Assembly: GCA_016210545.1 (NCBI GenBank)
Contig: JACQTY010000027.1
Coordinates: forward strand, 1-40,640
DNA: 40,640 bases
Direction of reading: 5' to 3'
DNA from: Chloroflexota bacterium
GTDB taxonomy: Bacteria > Chloroflexota > Dehalococcoidia > JACVQG01
The notes under the pieces were generated by a model, which worked only from the letters and a program-made list of their open reading frames with translations, was not told the DNA's origin and ran no database searches. This document shows, piece after piece, positions 1 through 8,084 of the stretch. The stretch's first letter is position 1. Every line of letters begins with the position of its first letter. Made by a program: the position numbers and the translations under genes.

Positions 1-995
1 CCCTTGGTGTATCCCTTCGCCCTCTGGGCTACCTCCACCCCTGCCGGGATGGAAAAAGCGTGGATCATGCTGCCGATGACAGCCAGGTAAAAGAAATAGC
101 TGGTGTTCAGGATGCGGTCGGCGGTGTGCAAGCCCGGGTCCACCAGGAGATGGTGGATCGACCCGAGGTTGATGAACAGCATGTAAAGCAAGAAAGCCAT
201 TCGGGAAAGCTTCTCATTGACAGGCTTGGCCCCCACTGTGAGAGTGCTCAAGGCGTACCAGATCGAGACCATGGCAGCCAGGTTCACCTGTTGAGCCGAA
301 TGGCCAAAGGACCAAAAGAACACCCGGTAGGCCCCGGGATCGTAGGTCGGAAAGATTCCCAGGGACCAAAACAAAGCAGGTACGAAAGTGATAACTCCGC
401 CCACCAGGGTAAACACGGCGATCACAGCGGCAGCCATCAGGCCATACGTAAACAAGGGTAACGAACCTTCATATCGCCGCTCGACCTTGGCCACCACCAG
501 GCTGGCAAAGAATATGCCCACCGCTACGAAGGCCCCTGCGGCAAAGAACACGACCCCCAAATAGTACAGGGGGTGAGCCTTCAACGGGACGTAAGCCGTG
601 AACATCACTGTGGCGCGCCCGGTGAGCACCATAACGTCGGCCATGATGGCGCCGATTAGCATGAGGGCGAACGCCAGCCAGCCCAGCGCTGGCTTGGGCA
701 AACGGGAATTGAGGACTACGGCTCCCCCGAAATAAAGCCCGGCTACCTCGAAGAACACGATCCAGAAGACCAACATGGTCATGCCGTGCGCGCTAGTCAG
801 CCGGTAATACCAGTCTGCAGGCAGGAGGTGGACAGCCTCCCAGCGGGTGAGCGCTATGAGTAGAGCCATGATACCGCCCAGAGTCAGCATGACCACGGCG
901 GTCACGGCGTTGGCGATGATAAGCTTCTCCGCTCGCAGGTGGACCTTAAGTCCAGTTACCGGACACGTTCGGAAAGCCAGTTGCTGCGTTGCCAT
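1..995 (-). CDS. Heme-copper oxidase superfamily subunit I, NO-reductase-like active site (partial)
   Basis: This gene is not in the ORF track. It is open at the left edge, so only the first 331 residues are visible. It starts at ATG 995, seven bases after the subunit II stop, with AAGGAG inside the end of the upstream gene. The protein has many membrane helices. His70 in a SAHGMTM motif fits a low-spin heme ligand. His232 (FGHSAQQV) and the pair His281-His282 (GSIHHLL) fit the three CuB ligands. In O2-reducing A/B-family enzymes the CuB histidine is followed at +4 by a cross-linked tyrosine (HPEVY); here +4 is Gln236. Members without that tyrosine include nitric oxide reductases, and CuA-linked ones are known (eNOR-like). 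With a NirK-like gene next door I infer a quinol- or cytochrome-fed NO reductase, but a divergent O2 reductase is not excluded. Confidence 0.85.
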   Translation of the reverse strand, partial: MATQQLAFRTCPVTGLKVHLRAEKLIIANAVTAVVMLTLGGIMALLIALTRWEAVHLLPADWYYRLTSAHGMTMLVFWIVFFEVAGLYFGGAVVLNSRLPKPALGWLAFALMLIGAIMADVMVLTGRATVMFTAYVPLKAHPLYYLGVVFFAAGAFVAVGIFFASLVVAKVERRYEGSLPLFTYGLMAAAVIAVFTLVGGVITFVPALFWSLGIFPTYDPGAYRVFFWSFGHSAQQVNLAAMVSIWYALSTLTVGAKPVNEKLSRMAFLLYMLFINLGSIHHLLVDPGLHTADRILNTSYFFYLAVIGSMIHAFSIPAGVEVAQRAKGYTK

Positions 996-1001
996 CCTGG
1001 A

Positions 1002-1544
1002 CTACTCCTTCACGATTATTTTGCCGGTCATCGTGTGATGACCAAGGCCACAGAATTCATTACACACAATATAGAAGTCTCCGGACTCAGCAGGCGTAAG
1101 CGTTATTACGTAATCGTATTCGGGGAGAGCTTGGAAGTTCATGTTCAGCGGCGCTTTCGCTGACTGTAGAGAGAAGCCATGCTGAACGTCAACCGAGGAC
1201 AGGTGGACTCGATATGTCTGGCCTTTCTTGAGTTCCAGAATAGGGTACCACTGGAACGTGCGGCCCATAAGGTAGACGTCACTGCCGCCCGGAGGGCTGA
1301 CGACAGGCAGACCGCCTTCTGTCCTCACCTGATATTTCTGGACAAAGGCGTTGGTAAGCTGAGTGTACTGGGTCGTAGATATCCTGTAGGTCTCGGTCGG
1401 CGTGTCCTGCCTGGCGGCCGCGCCCCAAACGATCATCATGAAGAACATGACCACCGCCCAGAATATGGCTATGCCTAGCCATATCTTTTCCTCTTTGCCC
1501 AGTGGTTTCCACCATATCCGCTCGGGAGAAGCTAGTGTGCTCAT
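1002..1544 (-). CDS. Cytochrome oxidase subunit II-like protein with CuA site
   Basis: This 180-aa protein has one N-terminal helix (about residues 21-41) and then a periplasmic cupredoxin domain. The complete CuA ligand set is visible: His122, Cys161, Glu163, Cys165, His169 and Met172 in CNEFCGLGHHTM. It would accept electrons from a soluble donor and pass them to the hemes of the downstream subunit I. The single helix and short length match ba3/eNOR-type subunit II rather than the long aa3 type. The ATG at 1544 has an AGAGGA Shine-Dalgarno sequence. The stop codon overlaps the ribosome-binding site of subunit I, so the two are translationally coupled. Confidence 0.93.
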   Translation of the reverse strand: MSTLASPERIWWKPLGKEEKIWLGIAIFWAVVMFFMMIVWGAAARQDTPTETYRISTTQYTQLTNAFVQKYQVRTEGGLPVVSPPGGSDVYLMGRTFQWYPILELKKGQTYRVHLSSVDVQHGFSLQSAKAPLNMNFQALPEYDYVITLTPAESGDFYIVCNEFCGLGHHTMTGKIIVKE

Positions 1545-1556
1545 CTCTATCCTCTC

Positions 1557-1727
1557 TTACTTCCACACCGGGACATTGGCCAGGTCAAGCATTGTCCAGA
1601 GGAGATACAGCAACGATGGTACAGCCACTCCCAGGGTCAGCATCAAAAAGACATCGTCCAAGAATATCTGCCCGTAAGGTACTCGCTCCTCGGTTGGGGT
1701 CTTGTCAGACCGTCCTGATTCAGGCAT
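1557..1727 (-). CDS. Small single-helix oxidase-associated subunit (56 aa)
   Basis: This ORF is too short for the supplied track. The ATG at 1727 is preceded by GGGGGA at good spacing and the frame runs 56 codons to TAA. The N-terminal third is hydrophilic and acidic (MPESGRSDKTPTEER), followed by one hydrophobic helix at about residues 26-46 and a short VPVWK tail. It ends 13 bases before the CuA subunit start and is first in the three-gene oxidase operon. Size and topology resemble the one-helix subunit IIa of ba3-type oxidases. The identification rests on position and topology, not on a specific motif. Confidence 0.7.
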   Translation of the reverse strand: MPESGRSDKTPTEERVPYGQIFLDDVFLMLTLGVAVPSLLYLLWTMLDLANVPVWK

Positions 1728-1794
1728 ATTTGGCTCCCCCTTTTAGATTTTTTGTTGCCAACGGCATTATCAGGCTTGGGCGGCATCGAGCACA

Positions 1795-1808
1795 GTGACT
1801 TTTGTCAC
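1795..1808. promoter_or_regulatory. CRP/FNR-type operator candidate GTGAC-N4-GTCAC
   Basis: There is a perfect five-base dyad with a four-base spacer, equivalent to the CRP core GTGA-N6-TCAC. It lies 68 bases upstream of the first oxidase-operon start codon. A Crp/Fnr-family regulator is encoded 2.3 kb away and diverges from this module, so it is the natural candidate ligand. Binding is inferred. Confidence 0.4.
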
Positions 1809-1952
1809 ATGACCGCAACATGGCCCGAGCAAACACGCTACCTGCCGGGACAGCAAGACGGGAGAATGGAGGAAATGGCGTAGACAAGAAGAGGAGATAA
1901 ACTACTATACTACTTAAACCATTTCCTGGCTTTTGTCAATAGGCAAAGGCAA

Positions 1953-2010
1953 CCAAAATCCGCCGCCCGTTCAAGCTCACGAAACGAACAGTTATTTCAC
2001 CTACGTGGTG
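1953..2010 (+). repeat. Half copy of a 103-bp palindromic repeat (other copy 40373-40475)
   Basis: It begins CCAAAATCCGCCGCC and ends in a small hairpin, CACCtacgtGGTG. Aligned without gaps to the reverse complement of the right-hand arm of the copy at 40373-40475, I count 43 identities in 58 positions. The second arm expected after the central hairpin is not recognisable here, so this copy is truncated or decayed. Confidence 0.6.
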
Positions 2011-2101
2011 CTCGACTACGACCGTCTTCCGCTCCCGAAGAGCACCTAAGAGCCGCTCATCAACCCCCTAAATCCCCCAATCATGAGGGACTTTGGAATC
2101 T

Positions 2102-2145
2102 GTCCCGACAAGTCGGGAAGACCCCTGTCCCCGATTTATCGGGGA
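2102..2145. repeat. Pair of short palindromes (TCCCGA / TCCCCGAT type)
   Basis: GTCCCGA-caag-TCGGGA (2102-2118) is followed by TCCCCGAT-tt-ATCGGGGA (2128-2145). The first resembles GTCCCGA-cgaa-TCGGGAC at 24633-24650 and the looser ATCCCGA/GCGGGAT near 19860, so this is a small dispersed palindrome family. No T-run follows, so neither is a clear intrinsic terminator. Confidence 0.55.
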
Positions 2146-2377
2146 ACCTCTTTCCCCTCACCTCGTCCAGGGCCAAAGGGCATCTTGATGGTGGATTACG
2201 GGCGACAATAGAGACCCGCCAATAGTGAAAATGGTCTGTCGTCGTTGCGAGCCAAAGCCTATTTCCCTGGATAGCTCCAGCGCCCTTTCTCACGCCTTTA
2301 GATGGCGGATACGGGACAAATGCTATCGGGCAGCCTCTGCAAGGCCGACTATGAAAGGCCGTCATTTGAGGTTGTAG

Positions 2378-3895
2378 CTATTCATATACCTTGACCCTGG
2401 CCTTCATATAGGGGTGGATGGAACAGAAATATTCGTATTCCCCGGCCTTCGTGAACTTGAAAGTGAATTGACCGGCGTGGTTTAGCAGGGGCGATGCGAA
2501 GGTATGGGCAGCATCGACAGCCACAGCGTTGTGCTTGCCAGTGCGCTCACCGTCCAGGAAATCAAACACCTCCTCATTGACCCATGTCACGTCGGTACCG
2601 ACAGGCACTTCCGCTATTTTGGGCCAGAAGCTGTTGCCCACCATCTGAATCTGCACCTTGTCTCCGCTGCGGTACCGCATCGGCCTGTCCAGGTCAGCGC
2701 TTCCGATTTCAAAGGGAGCTACCACGCGGGCAGGGGAGGCGAGGACCAGCTTAGTAGGCCCATCGCTGCGCACCTCCTTTGCCTGAGGAGCGTTCTTGCT
2801 GGAACTGATGACGCCTATGGCGCCCTTTGCCGCCTGGGTGCCAAAAGCGTGACTCACCAGCAGGAATGGCCCCTCGGCGGGTACCCGCCAGTCGACTACC
2901 CAGGAATCAGTGGGACCGGCGATGGCCGATTGGGTACCGACCATGATGTTACCTGGGTTCCCACCATAGTAGGCGTACTCCCAGATCGCACCCACCGCGT
3001 GGAAGGTAGCAACGAGGTTGGGGCCAACATTCAGGTAGTAGAAGCGGATGTAATCGCCTGGCCGTGTGGTGATGGGTTCGGTTACATAGCGAAAGTTATA
3101 GCCATTGAACATCACATAGAGGGGGCGTCCGTCGAAGAAGTCTCGGCCGTTGGAGTAAACCTCCTGCTGGAGGATGTAAACCCTGGTATCGGGGGTTTTC
3201 CCTAGCTGCTGTTCGAGTTGGTATTTCTTTGTTTTAGGCTCAACTACGAACATGCCAAACATCCCACCCATCGTATGGGTCATGATGCCATGGCCACCGG
3301 GAGCACAGTGGTACATGAAAACACCCGGGAAGTCGGCCCTGAAGGTCAGTGTCGCCGTTTTCCCAGGCGCTATGTTGCCCGTGAAGAGCGACGTCTGTGT
3401 GTTGGCAGCGTGCATCGAAAGGCCGTGGGCCACGGTATCCTCGTTCCGCACGGTTATCGCTACGGTGTCGCCCTCATCCACTGCCAGAAGAGGTCCAGGG
3501 CTTTTGCCGTCGAAGGTAAATGCTTTGAAAGTTACCCCTTCGTCAATCGTCAAGTCCGCTTTCTTGGTTACGAGTTCAAATTTCTTCACCGGTGCTGATG
3601 GCGAGGGTAGCGCCGTCGGGTCGGCAAGGGGTTTAGGCACAGCCCCCGCTATCGCTCTTTCCACTAGAGCCGATATCTCCTGCGCGCTTGGCGCTTTACC
3701 AGGAGATCCGGCGGGCCCTTCAGACCCTCGTTGGCCCGCCGGCCCGGCTGCGCCTGCCGGTCCTGGCGCTCCGCCTGGCCCCGGGGCGCCGGCCTGGCCT
3801 GGCGGCCCCACCGGCCCCTGGGGACCCTGCGGCCCAGCACAGGCAACAAGCAACGGGACAAGCACGACTAGCGACAGCCATTTGAGATGACGCAT
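2378..3895 (-). CDS. NirK-like multicopper lipoprotein with collagen-like linker and C-terminal cupredoxin
   Basis: A 505-aa lipoprotein: the signal ends in LLVAC (Cys19), then about 45 residues of Gly-X-Y collagen-like repeat, two NirK-type cupredoxin domains (about 105-370) and a plastocyanin-like domain (about 405-505). Type 1 Cu ligands are His157, Cys197, His207 and Met212. Type 2 ligands are His162, His196 and His349. The third domain keeps His455, Cys491, His494 and Met497, so it looks like a tethered electron donor. Compared with Achromobacter NirK, catalytic Asp98 corresponds to Ser160 (HGLSMH for HNVDFH) and His255 to Ile304 (HAVGAI for HLIGGH). Both proton-relay residues are therefore missing. 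Nitrite reduction to NO is the family role; another activity is possible. ATG 3895 has AAGGAGG. Confidence 0.85.
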   Translation of the reverse strand: MRHLKWLSLVVLVPLLVACAGPQGPQGPVGPPGQAGAPGPGGAPGPAGAAGPAGQRGSEGPAGSPGKAPSAQEISALVERAIAGAVPKPLADPTALPSPSAPVKKFELVTKKADLTIDEGVTFKAFTFDGKSPGPLLAVDEGDTVAITVRNEDTVAHGLSMHAANTQTSLFTGNIAPGKTATLTFRADFPGVFMYHCAPGGHGIMTHTMGGMFGMFVVEPKTKKYQLEQQLGKTPDTRVYILQQEVYSNGRDFFDGRPLYVMFNGYNFRYVTEPITTRPGDYIRFYYLNVGPNLVATFHAVGAIWEYAYYGGNPGNIMVGTQSAIAGPTDSWVVDWRVPAEGPFLLVSHAFGTQAAKGAIGVISSSKNAPQAKEVRSDGPTKLVLASPARVVAPFEIGSADLDRPMRYRSGDKVQIQMVGNSFWPKIAEVPVGTDVTWVNEEVFDFLDGERTGKHNAVAVDAAHTFASPLLNHAGQFTFKFTKAGEYEYFCSIHPYMKARVKVYE

Positions 3896-3957
3896 CTACT
3901 CCTCCTTATGCATGTTCTGCATACATTTCTATCTTTTCACATCCCGCAGAATCTGTC

Positions 3958-3973
3958 TGTCATTTGCGTGACA
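3958..3973. promoter_or_regulatory. Perfect dyad TGTCA-N6-TGACA between nirK-like gene and Crp/Fnr gene
   Basis: TGTCAtttgcgTGACA lies in the divergent intergenic region, 62 bases from the NirK-like start and 92 from the regulator start. An overlapping GTGAcaaaaaGCAC (3968-3981) matches the CRP core in seven of eight positions. On the minus strand the dyad centre lies about 40 bases upstream of a plausible start site following TAGAAA. That is the usual position for Crp/Fnr activation. The arrangement fits control of both divergent units by the adjacent regulator. Confidence 0.45.
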
Positions 3974-4065
3974 AAAAGCACAAACTATGATAGACTTAGT
4001 TCCGGTCTTCAGAGGATTCGCAACAGTCGAGACAGGTCACTTCCCGCTCAGTCGAAGGAGTGATC

Positions 4066-4776
4066 ATGCAACCCGAACCGAAGCAAGCAGACCATAACGC
4101 CACCGGCCAGCCCACAGCCCTGAGCGCGGTGAAGCTTGTCCCCTGCTTCTGCTGCCTCGCACCTCAACTGCTCGATAGGGCTGTCAGCGCCACGACCGTG
4201 AGGCGCTATCAGAAGGGAGAGGCCCTCTTCCACCGGAACGAACCATGCACCGGGTTGTTTGTTCTGCGAAGGGGAGTGGTCAAACTGTTCCGCCTTTCCC
4301 CTGACGGCCGCGAGACCACCGTCCGCGTAGCCCACCGCGGCGAATGCCTCGACTGCGTCCCCCTCCTGGACGAAGGCCCCAATCCCATAACAGCCCAGGC
4401 CCTGACGGACGCGGAGGCCGATCTGCTACCCAGGGATGGTTTTCGGTGGCTGTTGGACCAGGATCCCCGGTTGGCGCAACACATATCCCGCATGCTCGCT
4501 GTCAGACTGCGCTATTTCCTCACCCGCATAGATGACTTCGGGAGCGACATAGAAAAACGGATGGACAGACTGTTACTCGATCTGGCCAGGCCCGACGAAA
4601 GCAAGACGCCCGTAGTCCCGTTTAGCCAGGAGGAGCTCGCTTGCCTGGTAGGGGTCTCCCGGCAGAGGCTGAACATGCATTTGGGCCAGCTCCAGAAGCG
4701 CGGCATCATCACGAAGAGCCGCTGTGAGATTCGTGTTGCCGATTCTAGCCTTCTGGAGGAGTCTGTGGCAGAATAG
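4066..4776 (+). CDS. Crp/Fnr-family transcriptional regulator
   Basis: A cNMP-binding beta-roll (about residues 35-125), a dimerisation helix, and a C-terminal Crp-type winged helix-turn-helix with recognition region VGVSRQRLNMHLGQL. The track begins at GTG 4060, but GAAGGAG at 4054-4060 would overlap that codon. The ATG at 4066 has correct spacing, giving 236 aa. A short N-terminal cysteine group (CFCCL, residues 27-30 from this start) and a second pair (ECLDC, 94-97) are visible. The spacing does not match the classical FNR cluster, so Fe-S sensing is only a possibility. It diverges from the NirK-like gene and probably regulates the N-oxide module. Three isolates of this general layout are NnrR/DNR, FNR and CRP subfamilies; the sequence alone does not decide among them. 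Confidence 0.9.
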   Translation: MQPEPKQADHNATGQPTALSAVKLVPCFCCLAPQLLDRAVSATTVRRYQKGEALFHRNEPCTGLFVLRRGVVKLFRLSPDGRETTVRVAHRGECLDCVPLLDEGPNPITAQALTDAEADLLPRDGFRWLLDQDPRLAQHISRMLAVRLRYFLTRIDDFGSDIEKRMDRLLLDLARPDESKTPVVPFSQEELACLVGVSRQRLNMHLGQLQKRGIITKSRCEIRVADSSLLEESVAE

Positions 4777-4961
4777 GTCAGCCTACGCAGACCGATAGCC
4801 CGATCCTCGTTCAGGATTTGCCTTCCGTAGCTACCTCGAAAGTACACCCCACCCCCGTCAACGCGCGGGTCCCTTTGCGTCACTCACCGGGGGAGTCGCT
4901 ACATGATCGCCGTGTGACCGACAACCGGCGCCTGCCCGGCGTAATCAGCTTCACCTCCAAC

Positions 4962-4990
4962 TTGATAAACCACATGACCCGTAGTAGAAT
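4962..4990 (+). promoter_or_regulatory. Sigma70-type promoter for pdxS
   Basis: TTGATA (4962-4967), a 17-base spacer and TAGAAT (4985-4990). Each hexamer matches consensus at five and four or five positions respectively, and the start site would fall about 40 bases before pdxS. The rest of the 4777-5035 gap shows nothing else. Confidence 0.6.
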
Positions 4991-5035
4991 ACTTGCGAAG
5001 ATAGCCATAGTCTAGCAAGGCGAAGGGGTGTCAAC

Positions 5036-5917
5036 ATGGAAAAGGGCACTTGGACCGTCAAGACAGGCCTCGCCCAGATGTTGAAGGGTGGCGTGATTAT
5101 GGACGTGGTCACTGCAGATCAGGCGAAGATTGCGGAAGAGGCGGGCGCCTGCGCAGTCATGGCCCTGGAGCGAGTGCCGGCCGACATTCGCGCCGCCGGT
5201 GGCGTTGCCAGAATGGCCGACCCTACCGTGATCAAGGCTATCATGGAAGCGGTCACAATCCCGGTCATGGCCAAGTGTCGGATCGGTCACTTCGTTGAGG
5301 CCCAGGTGCTTCAGGCAATGGGGGTCGACTTCATAGACGAGTCCGAGGTCCTCACCCCCGCCGATGAGAGCCATCATGTGTGGAAACACGATTTTCGTGT
5401 GCCGTTTGTCTGTGGCTGCCGCGACCTGGGGGAGGCGCTGAGGCGCATATCCGAAGGCGCTGCCATGATCCGCACAAAGGGTGAGGCAGGTACAGGGAAC
5501 ATAGTGGAGGCCGTCAGGCACATGCGGGCAGTGCAGGACGCCATGCGCCGCCTCACAAATATGCTGGATGACGAGCTTGCCGCTGAGTCCAAGACCCTTG
5601 GCGCGTCGCTCGACCTGGTGCAGCAGGTGCATCGCACGGGCAAGCTGCCCGTAGTGAACTTCGCCGCCGGCGGCGTGGCCTCTCCGGCCGATGCGGCCCT
5701 CATGATGCAGTTAGGCGCCGAGGGCGTGTTCGTCGGCTCCGGGATATTCAAGTCCAGCAACCCTACCGCCCGGGCCAGGGCAATAGTCAAGGCCACGACG
5801 CACTATCAGAATCCGGATATCCTCGCCGAGGTCTCCCAGGGCCTGGGCGAAGCTATGCCCGGACTGGATATTAAGGCTATCCCCAGCGAGGAATTGCTGG
5901 CCAGGAGGGGATGGTAG
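5036..5917 (+). CDS. pdxS: Pyridoxal 5'-phosphate synthase, synthase subunit PdxS
   Basis: This subunit condenses ribose 5-phosphate, glyceraldehyde 3-phosphate and PdxT-derived ammonia to PLP in the DXP-independent vitamin B6 pathway. It is a 293-aa (beta/alpha)8 barrel of normal family length. The active-site lysines are visible as Lys80 (VMAKCRIGH) and Lys148 ([10 protein letters not shown]), with Asp23 in the IMDVV strand. ATG 5036 has GAAGGGG upstream. PdxT is encoded 500 bases downstream, separated by an unrelated small ORF, which is uncommon because pdxS and pdxT are usually adjacent. Confidence 0.97.
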   Translation: MEKGTWTVKTGLAQMLKGGVIMDVVTADQAKIAEEAGACAVMALERVPADIRAAGGVARMADPTVIKAIMEAVTIPVMAKCRIGHFVEAQVLQAMGVDFIDESEVLTPADESHHVWKHDFRVPFVCGCRDLGEALRRISEGAAMIRTKGEAGTGNIVEAVRHMRAVQDAMRRLTNMLDDELAAESKTLGASLDLVQQVHRTGKLPVVNFAAGGVASPADAALMMQLGAEGVFVGSGIFKSSNPTARARAIVKATTHYQNPDILAEVSQGLGEAMPGLDIKAIPSEELLARRGW

Positions 5918-5981
5918 AACATCGGCTATCACACCGTTATCGGCCAAACAGCAAGCCGGTTAATATTACTCAGGCGGTGGA

Positions 5982-6341
5982 ATGTTGTCAACCTTCAACT
6001 ACCCCATCAGGGTCTACAGCGCGGACAGGAGTCGGGGTGTAAAAGTGGACGTGCTGGTGGACGCAGCGTCGACGTACACGTGGATCCCCCGGTCAATCCT
6101 GGAGAAATTGGGCTACCGGCCAGCTTTCAGAGCGGGGTTCGAAATAGCAAATGGGACAACAGTGGAAAGTGATGTTGCTGAGGTAGTGGTGGGGCTTAAC
6201 GGCGAAGTTGGCGCCACTAGAGTGGGCTTTGCCGAACCGGGGGAACCTTCGTGCCTGGGCGCAGTGACTTTAGAGGAATTCTTGCTTGCTCCGGACCCCG
6301 TACATCAGAAGTTGATACCGGTCACGGGCCTACGAATCTGA
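5982..6341 (+). CDS. Retropepsin-like aspartyl protease family protein
   Basis: A 119-aa soluble protein with one retropepsin-like fold. The sequence VLVDAASTYTWIPRSILEKLGY aligns with the catalytic loop of clan AA proteases (VDTGATxxxLPxxxxxxLG). The aspartate is kept, but the canonical D-T/S-G is D-A-A here. Later strands (ESDVAEVVVGL and LGAVTLEEFLL) also match the family. Such small proteins act as dimers when active; the altered triad makes activity doubtful. It lies between pdxS and pdxT, 64 bases after pdxS and 82 before pdxT, all on the same strand. Confidence 0.75.
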   Translation: MLSTFNYPIRVYSADRSRGVKVDVLVDAASTYTWIPRSILEKLGYRPAFRAGFEIANGTTVESDVAEVVVGLNGEVGATRVGFAEPGEPSCLGAVTLEEFLLAPDPVHQKLIPVTGLRI

Positions 6342-6423
6342 TGAGGGGCAGAGGCGCCTGCTGGTCGGGGCGACGGGGCCAGAAGAGTCATTTCAGGAAC
6401 AGAGTGGTGGGAGTCGGTAAGAC

Positions 6424-7002
6424 GTGAAAATCGGCGTACTCGCCGTACAGGGCGATTTCATAGAACATATTGAAGCGTTACGAAGGCTAAAGGCAGAGGC
6501 AATCCCGGTCCGTTTGCCCGCTGACCTGCAAGGACTGGACGGCCTCATCATTCCGGGTGGGGAGAGCACTACCATAAGGCGACTCGGCCAGGAATACGGG
6601 GTTTTGCCGGCGATCAGGGACCTGCGACAGAAGGGCGCGGCTATGCTGGGCACATGCGCTGGCATGATCATTCTGGCAAGGAAGGCCACCCAACTGGAGA
6701 ACGGTTCGCTGGGCATCATAGACGTTGAGGTGAGACGCAACGCCTTCGGCAGGCAGTTGGAGAGCTTTGAAGTGGACCTGCCCATCGCCGTCCTGGGCGG
6801 CACGCCGTTCCACGCGGTCTTTATTCGGGCGCCGCGCATAGACAAAGTGGGGCCGGGAGTGGAGGTACTGGCAACATTGCCTGGAGGGGAGCCTGTAGCC
6901 GCCAGGCAGGGGAAGGTCATGGTGGCCTCCTTTCACCCGGAGTTGACGCCTGATTTGCGGCTCCACGAGTACTTTCTCCGGCTGGCGGCAACCAGCCAAT
7001 GA
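6424..7002 (+). CDS. pdxT: Pyridoxal 5'-phosphate synthase, glutaminase subunit PdxT
   Basis: A class I glutamine amidotransferase that supplies ammonia to PdxS. It has 192 aa, normal length. Visible motifs are PGGESTT (44-50), nucleophile Cys78 in LGTCAG, and His171/Glu173 in FHPEL, forming the Cys-His-Glu triad. The start is GTG 6424, with GGGAG about ten bases upstream; family alignment (MKIGVLAVQGDFxEH) supports it. Confidence 0.97.
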   Translation: MKIGVLAVQGDFIEHIEALRRLKAEAIPVRLPADLQGLDGLIIPGGESTTIRRLGQEYGVLPAIRDLRQKGAAMLGTCAGMIILARKATQLENGSLGIIDVEVRRNAFGRQLESFEVDLPIAVLGGTPFHAVFIRAPRIDKVGPGVEVLATLPGGEPVAARQGKVMVASFHPELTPDLRLHEYFLRLAATSQ

Positions 7003-7156
7003 AAGCTTTGCGTCGCGGGATGCACATGCACGACTTTATTAACGGGACACGTTTTGAGATAATAATCGTGAGAGGTGTCAGATACGTTCTGACCGAAATG
7101 CATCCGACTTCTGACCGTTGCCAGAGCAAGAGGCGCAGGGTTCAGGGCATAATCGT

Positions 7157-8071
7157 ATGATGGTTCGTTCCCTGGGTGTAAGTGAATGGGTAACCCTGGC
7201 TCGCCGCGGGGCCGCTGGTCTCCAGGAACATGTCGTCGGGCCTGGAGCCTGGAGGTTTCGGATGGCTCTCCGTCAGTCGGTGGTGGGCCAGTTGCTTCCT
7301 CGTGGCGAGCACTGGCACATCTGGGTGGCGATGGATGACCAGCGTTTGCTGGGTCTGATCTGCACCAGTCCGCGCCGCAGCCACCAGGTCTGGCAGGTAG
7401 CCCATCTTCTGTTGGCCGAAGAAAACAGAGAGATAACCCAATCCCTTCTTCAGCAGATCACTACTGCGTCGTGCCATCATGGCATCGAGAAACTATTCCT
7501 CCGATTGCCTCAGGACAGCCCCCTCACCCAGGCTGCCTATGACTCGGGATTTGAGAGATACCTTGTGCAGCACCTTTACCGCCGGTCGGAGGCCCGTCAC
7601 TATTATGGGGACGTTTACCAGGGGGCTCACGGGATCTGGCGGCCGAGAACAAGACCCGACAACTGGCAGATCTTTCAACTGTACAGCGCTACGACGCCGG
7701 CCGTTATCCGACAGGCGGAGGGCCTGGCCTATTCCGAGTGGCTGCAATCGCGAGAGAGGATCGATGGCGGGCAAGAGCAGGTATGGGAGCGGGAGGGCCA
7801 AATCCACGGATGGGCCTCGGCCAGGCCATGGTGGGATGGCGTTCTTTTGGAGTCTATGATGCCGCCTGGCGAGGAGCAGGCCTTTGCCAGCCTGGTAGAC
7901 AGCGTGGCGGCCCGGGGCCTGCCGGTCTATAGCTTCGTTTCTTCCTACCAGACGCATATACTGCAGGTTGCTCAGGAGGAGGGATTCGTCCCGATTGCGG
8001 AATGCTCCCTTTTCCTCAAAAGGCTGTTGGTGAGGGTAACTCAGAGCTATTTGATGCCCATGAGGGCTTGA
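7157..8071 (+). CDS. GNAT-like protein of unknown function
   Basis: The track starts at TTG 7118, but paired ATG codons at 7157 and 7160 are more likely; no strong ribosome-binding site is visible. The protein is about 304 aa and soluble. Residues near 50-130 ([18 protein letters not shown], then WQVAHLLL) look like acetyltransferase strands, and the second half may repeat the fold ([11 protein letters not shown]). No clear acetyl-CoA loop is present, so acetyltransferase activity is uncertain. It ends 13 bases before the Ycf45-like gene and probably shares its transcript. Confidence 0.6.
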   Translation: MMVRSLGVSEWVTLARRGAAGLQEHVVGPGAWRFRMALRQSVVGQLLPRGEHWHIWVAMDDQRLLGLICTSPRRSHQVWQVAHLLLAEENREITQSLLQQITTASCHHGIEKLFLRLPQDSPLTQAAYDSGFERYLVQHLYRRSEARHYYGDVYQGAHGIWRPRTRPDNWQIFQLYSATTPAVIRQAEGLAYSEWLQSRERIDGGQEQVWEREGQIHGWASARPWWDGVLLESMMPPGEEQAFASLVDSVAARGLPVYSFVSSYQTHILQVAQEEGFVPIAECSLFLKRLLVRVTQSYLMPMRA

Positions 8072-8084
8072 GAATCGACAAGAG

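Larger units (their letters stand above)
1728..2377. other. Intergenic region with dispersed palindromes between NirK-like and oxidase genes
   Basis: No convincing gene is seen in these 650 bases; the minus-strand ORF at 2081-2365 has biased composition and no domain. The stretch holds a GTGAC/GTCAC dyad (1795-1808), a half copy of a longer palindromic repeat (1953-2010) and two small palindromes (2102-2118 and 2128-2145). Such repeat-filled gaps suggest that the NirK-like gene and the oxidase operon are transcribed separately. Confidence 0.6.

Noticed and set aside
3252-3890. Long plus-strand ORFs opposite the NirK-like gene (3218-3598, 3252-3890)
   Set aside because: They are antisense shadows of a high-GC gene with collagen repeats; the minus strand has domains, signal peptide and a good ribosome-binding site.
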